This document shows, piece after piece, positions 1 to 5,922 of a stretch of DNA of 9,252 nucleotides; position 1 is the stretch's first letter, and every line of letters starts with the position of its first letter. This DNA comes from CAJXCL01 sp036011265 (GTDB lineage: Bacteria; Nitrospinota; Nitrospinia; CAJXCL01), in NCBI GenBank assembly GCA_036011265.1, contig DASCNB010000262.1, forward strand, positions 1-9,252. Direction: 5' to 3'. Made by a program: the position numbers and the translations under genes. The notes beneath the pieces are model-generated. The model ran no database searches. It was not told the DNA's origin and saw only the letters and a program-made list of their open reading frames with translations.

Positions 1-632
1 TCCGGCGGCGTCAGCATGGCCCCTAAAACAAAGAATGACAGGTAGGCATATTTTCTATAATGAACAAGCTGCTTAGTTGTTATAAGTTCTACTTTGCAGG
101 CAAAAGCTATGAGCAAAGGCATCTCAAAGACCGCTCCAAACGCTAACATCAGCTTGAGACAAAATGAAAGATAATTTGCGATAGTGATGTTTGGAGTCCA
201 GTATTCGGCTCCAAAGAAGAGAAGAAATTTTAATCCAATCGGTAAAATTGCATAATAAGCAAAAGAGACCCCGAAAAGAAAAAATATAGTCCCTAAGAAA
301 ACCAGCGGAATAGTATATTTTTTTTCTTTTTCTTTCAAACCGGGAGCAACAAATGCCCAGACATGATAAAGAATAACAGGGAAGGAAAATATAATCCCAG
401 CGAAAATGCTGACTTTCATGGCAACAAAGAAACCTTCTGTGGGAGAGATAAAGACCATTTTGCTAAATGCTTCGGGGAGGGGGCTTTCAAGAAATCTAAT
501 GAGATGTCCTCTGCCTATAAAGCCAAAGGCAGAAAGGACCATCACGGTAGATACCACAATAACCAGGCGGTTTCTTAACTCTACTAAATGTTCTGTAAAC
601 GGTATTTTAGTCTCAAAATCAACTCGCTTCAT
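1..632 (-). CDS. tatC: Sec-independent protein translocase TatC (3' end missing)
   Basis: TatC is the polytopic inner-membrane receptor of the twin-arginine translocation complex. With TatB it binds the RR signal peptide of folded, often cofactor-containing proteins. I translated the minus strand from ATG 632-630 and read 210 residues open to the window edge. Family signatures are clear: HLVELRNRL at residues 15-23, TEGFF at 65-69 (conserved periplasmic Glu66), WAFVAPGL at 92-99, a Glu at 170 in FGAVFEMP, and LTPP at 207-210 just where the window ends. Hydrophobic segments lie at about 22-40, 72-98, 108-130, 152-177 and 195-206, so roughly the last transmembrane segment and tail are missing. 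An SD-like GAGAAGG (complement of 648-654) lies rather far upstream (15 nt). The gene follows tatB by 26 nt on the same strand, so the two are very likely co-transcribed. Confidence 0.97.
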   Translation of the reverse strand, partial: MKRVDFETKIPFTEHLVELRNRLVIVVSTVMVLSAFGFIGRGHLIRFLESPLPEAFSKMVFISPTEGFFVAMKVSIFAGIIFSFPVILYHVWAFVAPGLKEKEKKYTIPLVFLGTIFFLFGVSFAYYAILPIGLKFLLFFGAEYWTPNITIANYLSFCLKLMLAFGAVFEMPLLIAFACKVELITTKQLVHYRKYAYLSFFVLGAMLTPP

Positions 633-658
633 TCTTTTTTAGCTTTACCTTCTCTACC

Positions 659-934
659 CTACTGATTAACACTTTTCTTTTCCTCTTCCGGTTTCTCCTG
701 ACTTTCATCGGGTTCAAGGGGGTTACCAATATCTATATTGGTAGCATCATCAACCGTTTTTTGAATATCCGACACATCTTCTTCAATGGATTGTTGCATC
801 TCACGAAAGGCTCTCATGAATTCCACATATCCTCTGCCGAGAGACTTCGCCAGATCAGGCAAATTTTTGGGCCCTATAACAATAAGGGCGATTCCCAAAA
901 TCACAATAATTTCTACAAAACCGATTCCGAACAT
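659..934 (-). CDS. tatB: Twin-arginine translocation protein TatB (TatA/TatB family)
   Basis: A 91-residue single-span Tat component that forms the signal-peptide receptor with TatC at the inner membrane. Residues 1-20 are a short N-terminal transmembrane helix beginning MFGIGFVEIIVI. It is followed by the Gly-Pro hinge in VIGPKNLPDLAKSLGRG (19-35), an amphipathic helix to about residue 60, and a polar, acidic, proline-containing tail rich in Glu and Lys. The Glu at position 8 and the IAL-VIGP pattern favour TatB. The LP-LAKSLGRG stretch is also TatA-like, so a TatA or bifunctional TatA/B role cannot be excluded. It is shorter than E. coli TatB (171 aa) but near the size of TatA/B proteins in other phyla. 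It sits 44 nt after the CoA-binding gene and 26 nt before tatC. No convincing SD precedes its ATG. No separate tatA is in the window. Confidence 0.9.
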   Translation of the reverse strand: MFGIGFVEIIVILGIALIVIGPKNLPDLAKSLGRGYVEFMRAFREMQQSIEEDVSDIQKTVDDATNIDIGNPLEPDESQEKPEEEKKSVNQ

Positions 935-978
935 AAGAGTACCACTATAACAAAGAGGGTTTTGAACGGCAAGGGATA

Positions 979-1344
979 TTATAACTCGTTTGGATCAAGA
1001 CCAATATCTATGATACTGCAGGCAAAGTAAAGGTTCAATCCCAATTCCTCGGCTTTTCTGACTACAGCATTGTTTTCAGAGCCCGGATTTAAAAAAATTT
1101 CTTTCGCTCTTTTTTTTGCTATCTCTTTAAGAACAGTGATGGTGCGTTCAGGAGGAAGATATATAGTAATCCGATCCAGATCATCCGGTATATCAAGTAC
1201 TGATTTATACGCGGGAATCCCTTCTATTTCAGGACTGTTGGGATTAACCGGGTATACGGTATCGCTATGTTTTATATAAGCGCGGACTGCTTTATTCCCA
1301 AATTTTTCCCTGTCCTGAGAAGCTCCAATGACAGCTACTTTCAT
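979..1344 (-). CDS. CoA-binding domain protein (YccU-like, Rossmann fold)
   Basis: A 121-residue stand-alone CoA_binding_2 family protein, resembling E. coli YccU and the nucleotide-binding domain of succinyl-CoA synthetase alpha and acyl-CoA synthetases. The N-terminus VAVIGASQDREKFGNK (3-18) is the Gly-containing nucleotide-binding loop after the first beta strand. YPVNPN at 31-36 follows the second strand. The central segment around residues 59-65 (ITIYLPP) and the FLNPGSEN block (84-91) match the family order, and a Cys at 109 near the C-terminus (FACSIID) corresponds to the conserved Cys of this family. The length is close to complete. The start is supported by a GGAGA ribosome-binding site (complement of 1354-1358), 9 nt upstream. 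It appears to be the first gene of a minus-strand operon leading into tatB and tatC. Biochemical function is not established for the family; CoA or NAD(P) binding is inferred from the fold. Confidence 0.88.
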   Translation of the reverse strand: MKVAVIGASQDREKFGNKAVRAYIKHSDTVYPVNPNSPEIEGIPAYKSVLDIPDDLDRITIYLPPERTITVLKEIAKKRAKEIFLNPGSENNAVVRKAEELGLNLYFACSIIDIGLDPNEL

Positions 1345-1390
1345 TTCAATCTATCTCCAAACTAAAGTTTAGCAGCATTTTTACACAGGT

Positions 1391-1419
1391 TCTATATATT
1401 TTAAAGAGAAGAATCACAA
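1391..1419 (-). promoter_or_regulatory. Predicted sigma70-type promoter for the CoA-binding-tatB-tatC operon
   Basis: On the minus strand TTGTGA (complement of 1414-1419) and TATAGA (complement of 1391-1396) are separated by exactly 17 nt. Transcription would start near 1384, leaving about 40 nt of leader with the GGAGA site before the ATG. No competing promoter is obvious in the short gaps before tatB or tatC, which supports a single operon. Prediction from consensus match only. Confidence 0.5.
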
Positions 1420-1437
1420 TTTATTAATATTGCTATT

Positions 1438-1443
1438 TATAAT
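1438..1443 (+). promoter_or_regulatory. Candidate -10 element for the M48 protease gene
   Basis: A perfect TATAAT lies in the AT-rich divergent region. The hexamer 17 nt upstream (CACAAT, 1415-1420) is a poor -35 and overlaps the -35 of the opposite promoter. Transcription would begin near 1450, about 38 nt before ATG 1488. The two divergent promoters could therefore compete for polymerase. This is a consensus match only. Confidence 0.4.
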
Positions 1444-1474
1444 TTTTTCTTTTATGTTTACAATATTACATTAT

Positions 1475-1479
1475 GAGAG
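1475..1479 (+). promoter_or_regulatory. Ribosome-binding site favouring the internal ATG of the M48 gene
   Basis: GAGAG lies 8 nt before ATG 1488, while the upstream in-frame ATG at 1473 has no purine-rich sequence in front of it. This favours Met6 of the longer frame as the true start and gives a signal peptide with a typical short basic n-region (MFRILCK). The match to the anti-SD is modest. Confidence 0.4.
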
Positions 1480-1487
1480 TAAATTTT

Positions 1488-2519
1488 ATGTTTCGGATAC
1501 TTTGCAAACCGTTTTTATATACAGTTATCTTTTTTTCCTTTCTATCGTTCTTTTTGCTTGGCAACCCTTCCTATGTACTGTCTATTCAAATATTTAACGA
1601 AAAAGCCGAAATTTCCTTAGGCAAAAAATCTGACGAGGGAATTATAAAAATGTACGGGCTTTATGACGATCAAGTGCTGCAGGATTATGTGAATGAGGTA
1701 GGACAGAATCTGGTTAATACGCTCGACGAACCCATATTCCAATTTTACTTTAAAGTAGTGGAAAGTTCGGAAATTAACGCTTTTGCCTTACCGGGTGGTT
1801 ATGTATATGTTACTAATGGAATCCTGGGCACTCTTAATAGTGAAGCGGAATTAGCAGGCGTCCTGGGACATGAGATCGGTCATGTCATTGCACATCATGG
1901 AGTAAAGCAGTTAACAAAATCCCTCGGTCTTACGCTTCTCTCTATCGGGGGCGTGGTTGCCAATCCAAAAGAAGGGGGCAAGTGGCTTATGGTAAGCCAG
2001 TCAATTTTTAATCAAATCCTCCTGGGGTACGGGCGGGAAGCAGAACTGGAAGCAGACACTTTAGGCCTTATTAACGCTTATCAAACCGGCTATGATCCCA
2101 CACAAATGAGCAGCTTTCTCCGGGGCTTGAAATTTAAAGAAATGATGACCGGTCAAACTTATCATAGTTTTCAATCTACTCATCCGGACACTCGAGATAG
2201 AATTATTAGAGCAGAGGATATGGCCAGTTCGCTTGTCAGGAAAAACAAAAAGATCGAAATTCATAGAGAAAAGTATCTTTCCCATATTGCAGGGCTGAAA
2301 TATGGTGGAAAACGAAACTTGATGGATAAAAGGCTATACCGGAAAAAAGAATTTATTGACCTGTATCGTGTAAAAGAGGGAGATACTTTTGATTCCATAG
2401 CGGAACAGCAATTAGGTGAAAAAAAAAGAGCGATGGATATAGCTATTCTGAACAATCGCAGCCTAAAAGAGCAACTTAAGCCTGGAGAGACAATAAAGCT
2501 CGTTCGGGAAAGATCATGA
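1488..2519 (+). CDS. Periplasmic-type M48 family metalloprotease with C-terminal LysM-like domain
   Basis: A zinc endopeptidase of the M48 (BepA/YfgC, Oma1-like) group, likely acting on misfolded or misassembled envelope proteins. Residues are numbered from an alternative in-frame ATG at 1473; the start at 1488 is Met6 there. A hydrophobic N-terminal segment (about 14-36) suggests a signal peptide or membrane anchor; no lipobox Cys is visible. HEIGH at 133-137 gives zinc ligands His133 and His137 and catalytic Glu134. The third ligand is probably Glu191 in REAELEAD (188-195). The STHPDTRDRI block (236-245) is the conserved His-Pro region of M48 proteases. Residues about 297-345 (YRVKEGDTF... 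to ...LKPGETIKLV) look like a LysM-like fold, which would bind peptidoglycan or a partner. No TPR domain like that of E. coli BepA is present. The stop is 6 nt before the PAP2 gene, so they are probably one transcription unit. Confidence 0.93.
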   Translation: MFRILCKPFLYTVIFFSFLSFFLLGNPSYVLSIQIFNEKAEISLGKKSDEGIIKMYGLYDDQVLQDYVNEVGQNLVNTLDEPIFQFYFKVVESSEINAFALPGGYVYVTNGILGTLNSEAELAGVLGHEIGHVIAHHGVKQLTKSLGLTLLSIGGVVANPKEGGKWLMVSQSIFNQILLGYGREAELEADTLGLINAYQTGYDPTQMSSFLRGLKFKEMMTGQTYHSFQSTHPDTRDRIIRAEDMASSLVRKNKKIEIHREKYLSHIAGLKYGGKRNLMDKRLYRKKEFIDLYRVKEGDTFDSIAEQQLGEKKRAMDIAILNNRSLKEQLKPGETIKLVRERS

Positions 2520-2525
2520 GAAGGA

Positions 2526-3083
2526 ATGCTGGAGAAAATATTAAAGTTTGATAGAGATCTTTTTTTAATTCTCAACAACAGCCTTGAAAGCGGTTTTAAT
2601 GATTTGTTCCTTGGAGGGTTGACTTTAGCCGGTTATCTTTATGTTTTACTGCCTGCTGCGCTTTTTTACTTATACACAATCGATAAGAAAAATTTCAAGA
2701 GAAATTCCATAATCCTCGTTGCAGCCATCTTATTGGGAGGTCTGATCGTTCAAATATTAAAACAGCTTGTGGCCAGGCCCCGTCCGCTCAAAGAAATGGA
2801 ACCTCTGATTTTGTCCGGGAAAGTCAGGGTACACAACCTTTTTTACGCATATAGGGAAGGCTCTTTTCCCTCGGGTCATACACAGGCGGCATTTGGCGCG
2901 GCAACTGCCCTGATTTGTATATACCGAAAACACGCGCTTTATTTAATATTAATTGCCTTCTTGATGGGGCTGTCCAGAATATACGTTGGTGTCCACTTTC
3001 CCCTGGATGTAATCTTCGGAGGGATTTTCGGAGTTCTTGCATCATTCGCGGTCTTCAAAATAGCTGCAAAACATCTCAAATAA
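2526..3083 (+). CDS. PAP2 family membrane phosphatase
   Basis: A 185-residue integral membrane acid phosphatase of the type 2 phosphatidic acid phosphatase superfamily. Such enzymes remove phosphate from lipids such as phosphatidate, phosphatidylglycerophosphate or undecaprenyl diphosphate. All three motifs are intact. Motif 1 is Lys79...Arg86-Pro87 (KQLVARPRP), motif 2 is Pro115-Ser116-Gly117-His118, and motif 3 is Ser150-Arg151-xxx-Gly155-x-His157-xxx-Asp161. His157 would be the nucleophile and His118 the acid/base. Hydrophobic segments at about 32-52, 60-78, 119-133, 136-150 and 158-180 flank the motifs as expected. ATG 2526 is the only plausible start, because the stop codon in this frame lies at 2517. 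A purine-rich AAGGA (2521-2525) abuts it unusually closely, so translation may be coupled to the upstream M48 gene. The substrate cannot be read from sequence; BacA-independent undecaprenyl diphosphate recycling is one possibility. Confidence 0.93.
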   Translation: MLEKILKFDRDLFLILNNSLESGFNDLFLGGLTLAGYLYVLLPAALFYLYTIDKKNFKRNSIILVAAILLGGLIVQILKQLVARPRPLKEMEPLILSGKVRVHNLFYAYREGSFPSGHTQAAFGAATALICIYRKHALYLILIAFLMGLSRIYVGVHFPLDVIFGGIFGVLASFAVFKIAAKHLK

Positions 3084-3108
3084 AGCCGTCTTACTCAATT
3101 CTACCGCG

Positions 3109-3852
3109 TTATAATTTTTTTAAGCTCCAGACTACCTTACCTAAAATCGGATTATCTTTTCTTGATTTTTCTATATCGTAAGTGTAGCTCGGAAATTTAC
3201 TTCTATTTGGATTATCAGGATTCATCTGCAAAAAACCACCCTGAATGAAAGCTCTCCCGAATTTGACTTCATTTTTCTGTTTAAATATGAAAATACTGTT
3301 GTGTGATTCTCGAGTGTCGCTCAAATCTACGGCAACTAAACTGCCATCCGGCAAGATCGACGCCATAGAGTCTCCCTTAATTTTAAAGGAAACAAGGTCT
3401 CCTTTTTTAGGGAGAAAATTTTTAGGCACAAGAGTATATTCACCGCTTATGACTTTGCTATTGCCCTTATAGTAAACTAAAGAATCAGGCTGAACTATAG
3501 GGATAGAGATAAGATCTGCTGAAATAGATTTGATAGTACTATCAACCGATCCATGCTTTTCCGGGTGTACAATTTCAACAGCTATTTTTTTAGTTAATCC
3601 AAAAAAATGGTGCTTAATCTTTGGGTTCTTTGAAAGAAAAAGACGCAACAACCCTTCTGCCGGATCCAGTCCCAAACGTAAACAAATATTTTCCACGAGA
3701 TGCTCACTTATCCCGAATCGTTTTCCTGAACAGATTCTTGAAAGAACAGCCTGGTCAATTCCCAAATCATCGGCCGCGTCGCTCCGTGTGCGATATTTCT
3801 TGTCTATTACCGGTCTCACATGGTCTGCCAGATAGGAACTGAACTTTTCCAT
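3109..3852 (-). CDS. HTH transcriptional regulator with S24/LexA-like C-terminal domain (apparently cleavage-defective)
   Basis: A 247-residue regulator. The N-terminal 70 residues contain a Cro/CI-type helix-turn-helix (about 24-45, SDAADDLGIDQAVLSRI then CSGKR). A linker of about 40 residues leads to a LexA/CI-fold domain from about residue 115. Ser162 in KGDSMASILPDG is the usual nucleophile. Ungapped alignment from this Ser to LexA Ser119 puts Gly199 (NEVKFGRAF) at the position of catalytic Lys156, and no Ala-Gly cleavage site lies after the IPIV strand (117-120). I infer a dimerisation or sensing role without self-cleavage. The start is supported by GAGGG (complement of 3861-3865), 9 nt upstream. 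The gene is convergent with PAP2 (25-nt gap, no terminator seen) and divergent from tRNA-His. No phage genes surround it, so a prophage repressor is unlikely. Regulatory targets are unknown; autoregulation is plausible. Confidence 0.88.
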   Translation of the reverse strand: MEKFSSYLADHVRPVIDKKYRTRSDAADDLGIDQAVLSRICSGKRFGISEHLVENICLRLGLDPAEGLLRLFLSKNPKIKHHFFGLTKKIAVEIVHPEKHGSVDSTIKSISADLISIPIVQPDSLVYYKGNSKVISGEYTLVPKNFLPKKGDLVSFKIKGDSMASILPDGSLVAVDLSDTRESHNSIFIFKQKNEVKFGRAFIQGGFLQMNPDNPNRSKFPSYTYDIEKSRKDNPILGKVVWSLKKL

Positions 3853-3904
3853 TATACGTTTCCCTCTAAAAATTGGATTAATTAATAATTTTGATTCTTA
3901 TAGT

Positions 3905-3933
3905 TTTTTAACATTAAATAATTTAAGAGTCAA
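3905..3933 (-). promoter_or_regulatory. Predicted promoter of the S24-type regulator gene
   Basis: On the minus strand TTGACT (complement of 3928-3933) is a strong -35 match. A weaker -10, TAAAAA (complement of 3905-3910), follows after 17 nt. The spacer contains the 13-bp palindrome at 3914-3926. The region is very AT-rich, so chance matches to the -10 are likely. Confidence 0.35.
3914..3926. repeat. 13-bp perfect palindrome, candidate operator
   Basis: TTAAATAATTTAA is a perfect odd palindrome (6-bp arms around a central A). It lies between the predicted -35 and -10 of the regulator gene and 26 nt upstream of the -35 predicted for tRNA-His. Its position fits an autoregulatory operator for a dimeric HTH protein, but in such AT-rich DNA a palindrome of this size can arise by chance, and I found only one copy. 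Confidence 0.3.
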
Positions 3934-3951
3934 ATAGTATTCGCAATTAAT

Positions 3952-3980
3952 TTGATTTTAATTTTCTAATGTAATATAGT
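3952..3980 (+). promoter_or_regulatory. Predicted promoter of tRNA-His and the mutL-guaB unit
   Basis: TTGATT (3952-3957) and TATAGT (3975-3980) are separated by 17 nt. Transcription would start near 3987, only about 6-7 nt before the tRNA, giving a very short 5' leader. Since no other promoter-like sequence or terminator is visible before mutL, this may also drive mutL and guaB. Confidence 0.5.
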
Positions 3981-3981
3981 T

Positions 3982-4080
3982 GGATAAAAATATGGTGGGC
4001 GTAGCTCAGTTGGTAGAGTGCTGGATTGTGGCTCCAGTTGCCGCGGGTTCAAATCCCGTCGCTCACCCCATATTTTATCC
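3982..4080. repeat. Inverted repeat flanking tRNA-His (leader/trailer pairing)
   Basis: GGATAAAAATATGG (3982-3995) and CCATATTTTATCC (4068-4080) are reverse complements apart from one extra A. In a pre-tRNA the ATAT/AAAA leader and ATATTTT trailer could therefore pair next to the acceptor end. If transcription starts near 3987, only the inner 7 nt of the leader would be in the RNA. Confidence 0.7.
3994..4070 (+). tRNA. tRNA-His (anticodon GTG)
   Basis: A complete 77-nt tRNA gene with the encoded 3' CCA (4068-4070). The acceptor stem pairs GTGGGCG with CGCTCAC, with one G-T wobble. The extra G at 3994 (G-1) faces C73, the hallmark identity pair of bacterial tRNA-His. The D-arm contains AGCTCAGTTGGTAGAG. 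The anticodon stem CTGGA/TCCAG (4021-4025/4033-4037) holds the loop TTGTGGC with anticodon GTG at 4028-4030. The T-arm contains GGGTTCAAATCCC. G34 would be a substrate for queuosine modification, whose precursor enzyme QueD is encoded about 3.8 kb downstream. The flanks can pair beyond the acceptor stem (see the inverted repeat at 3982-4080). Confidence 0.97.
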
Positions 4081-4116
4081 CGCGTTTTTCTCTCAGGCAA
4101 GCACTGCTTACATTTT

Positions 4117-5919
4117 ATGATTAAAACAAACACAATTCTGATTTTACCTGAAAACATCACTAATAAAATAGCGGCTGGAGAGGTTATTGAAAGACCGGCT
4201 TCAATAATTAAAGAACTGCTTGAAAATTCTATTGACGCTTTGTCCACCCAAATAACGGTTTCCATTAAAGATAGCGGTAAGAGCGTAATCAAAATTTTAG
4301 ATAACGGGACAGGAATGATTCGTGATGACGCTCTCTTGTCTTTAGAACGTCATGCAACCAGCAAAATATCTTCAATAGACGATCTCAGTACTATAGAAAC
4401 TTTAGGGTTTCGCGGGGAAGCCCTATCCAGCATCGCCTCTATATCCCGGCTCAATATAATTTCTAAAACCAAAGATGACGAGACCGGTACACAGATTTTT
4501 ATTGAGGGAGGGAAAATACGAGAGGTGAAACAATTGGCCTCTCCCACGGGCACGTCCGTGGAAGTCAACCAGATTTTTTTCAATACTCCAGCCCGGAAAA
4601 AATTTCTGAAAAGCGATGTTACTGAAATGTCCTATATCAGCCAGACGTTCAATACAATTTCCTTAGCGTATCCAAATATCCAGTTCAGGTTAATCAAATA
4701 TGATAAAGAGGCTGTTAATACTTCGGCATCAGGTGACATGAAGGCCCGGATTGGAGACCTCTTCGGCAAAGATCTTGTTAAAGATTTGATTCCCATCTCC
4801 AGGGAAGCAAATAAAATGAAATTGTCAGGTTACATTTCCAGACCTTCTTTCAGCCTCTCCGGAAGGCGAAATCAATTTTTTTATGTTAATAATCGCTGTG
4901 TCAGGGATAAATCAGTCAATCATGCAATTTATGATGCCTACCGCACCTTATTGCCCAAAGGCCGCCATCCGGCCTTATTTTTGTTTTTAGACATTTCTCC
5001 CGCTGTGGTAGACGTAAACGTCCATCCTGCAAAAGCTGAGGTTCGTTTTGCAAATCAGCGATCAGTGCACGATTTTATTTATCACGCAGTTTTTAAAACT
5101 CTCTCGCAGTTCAAAGAACAGCATTTTAAAGATACTTTTCAAATTAATAATACCACACCTGGCACTGCACTTGACGCCACAACATCCGGACGGCAAGAAG
5201 ATACAGAAAAGTTTGTACAGTCAACGTCTATTAATTTTTTCACCTGCAAAGACCAGAATTCAAAGCCATCGGCTATTCCACAAACTGAAAGAGACCCGGA
5301 TTTTAATCTGCCATCCCCCAGCACGCAAAACTACCACCGGTACTCAAACTGCGTGCCTGTAGGACAAATTGAAAATTCATTTATAGTATTGGAAAATTCA
5401 TCCAATATGATTCTGGTTGATCAACATACCGCTCATGAAAGAATATTGTTTGAAAAATTAGAAAAGGAATTCAAGGAATCTAAAATTGAAAGACAGAAGT
5501 TGCTCTTTCCGATTAGTGTGGAGCTTTCGCACAGTGAGTCTGTTTTACTGGAAAACCATTTGGAAGAAGTTAATAAAACAGGCATGGAAATCGAGTGCTT
5601 CGGGAAAAATATATTTCTGATAAGAGAGGTCCCATCTATTTTAGAAGGGAAAGATTACTCGGCGCTACTTCTGGAAATTATTGAGAGTCTCGCAAAGGCA
5701 GAGAAGACAGAATCTTATGAACAGGTTTTCACGGATACTTTTAAAATTCTCGCGTGTCATGGAGCTATACGCGCTAATCAAAAGCTCAACCATGAAGAAA
5801 TTCAAAACTTGCTTTTGACCCTGGACAAAACCGAATTACCATATACCTGTCCTCATGGACGGCCTATATCTCTCGTGTTTAGTTTAAAAGATATTAAAAA
5901 GAAATTTTTGAGGATTTAG
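4117..5919 (+). CDS. mutL: DNA mismatch repair protein MutL (endonuclease-type)
   Basis: A 600-residue MutL, which links MutS mismatch recognition to strand incision. The N-terminal GHKL ATPase shows all motifs: IAAGEVIERPAS (18-29), Glu33 and Asn37 in KELLENSIDA, DNGTGM (62-67), GFRGEAL (97-103) and FFNTPARKKFL (154-164). The transducer domain contains VDVNVHPAKAEVRF (298-311). A polar, low-conservation linker covers about 335-410. The C-terminal dimerisation/nuclease domain carries DQHTAHERILFE (435-446), ACHGAIRANQ (546-555) and CPHGRP (578-583), which together form the metal site of nicking MutL proteins. The fourth residue of the first motif is Thr instead of the usual Ala. The open frame runs back through the tRNA; ATG 4117 is the first sensible start, 46 nt after the tRNA, though no good SD precedes it. 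guaB follows after 3 nt. Confidence 0.96.
   Translation: MIKTNTILILPENITNKIAAGEVIERPASIIKELLENSIDALSTQITVSIKDSGKSVIKILDNGTGMIRDDALLSLERHATSKISSIDDLSTIETLGFRGEALSSIASISRLNIISKTKDDETGTQIFIEGGKIREVKQLASPTGTSVEVNQIFFNTPARKKFLKSDVTEMSYISQTFNTISLAYPNIQFRLIKYDKEAVNTSASGDMKARIGDLFGKDLVKDLIPISREANKMKLSGYISRPSFSLSGRRNQFFYVNNRCVRDKSVNHAIYDAYRTLLPKGRHPALFLFLDISPAVVDVNVHPAKAEVRFANQRSVHDFIYHAVFKTLSQFKEQHFKDTFQINNTTPGTALDATTSGRQEDTEKFVQSTSINFFTCKDQNSKPSAIPQTERDPDFNLPSPSTQNYHRYSNCVPVGQIENSFIVLENSSNMILVDQHTAHERILFEKLEKEFKESKIERQKLLFPISVELSHSESVLLENHLEEVNKTGMEIECFGKNIFLIREVPSILEGKDYSALLLEIIESLAKAEKTESYEQVFTDTFKILACHGAIRANQKLNHEEIQNLLLTLDKTELPYTCPHGRPISLVFSLKDIKKKFLRI
5910..5914 (+). promoter_or_regulatory. Ribosome-binding site of guaB inside the end of mutL
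   Basis: GAGGA lies 8 nt before ATG 5923 and overlaps the last codons of mutL. This confirms the guaB start and indicates that both genes are read from one mRNA, with possible translational coupling. Confidence 0.7.
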
Positions 5920-5922
5920 AAA

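Noticed and set aside
363..642. Small plus-strand frames over tatC
   Set aside because: Antisense to conserved TatC signature sequence; no ribosome-binding site or domain.
3530..3842. Plus-strand frames opposite the S24-type regulator
   Set aside because: They are the complement of a protein with a clear HTH and S24 fold; the predicted products are compositionally odd and lack motifs.
3109..3852. Possible prophage repressor marking an integrated phage beside a tRNA
   Set aside because: No integrase, structural or other phage genes flank it, and the tRNA 3' end shows no duplicated att-like copy in the window.
4018..4116. Upstream extension of the mutL reading frame into tRNA-His
   Set aside because: The frame stays open by chance through the tRNA; MutL homology begins only after ATG 4117.
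5048..5362. A 104-codon plus-strand frame within mutL
   Set aside because: It overlaps the mutL transducer domain and linker in another frame, with no motif and no start signal.
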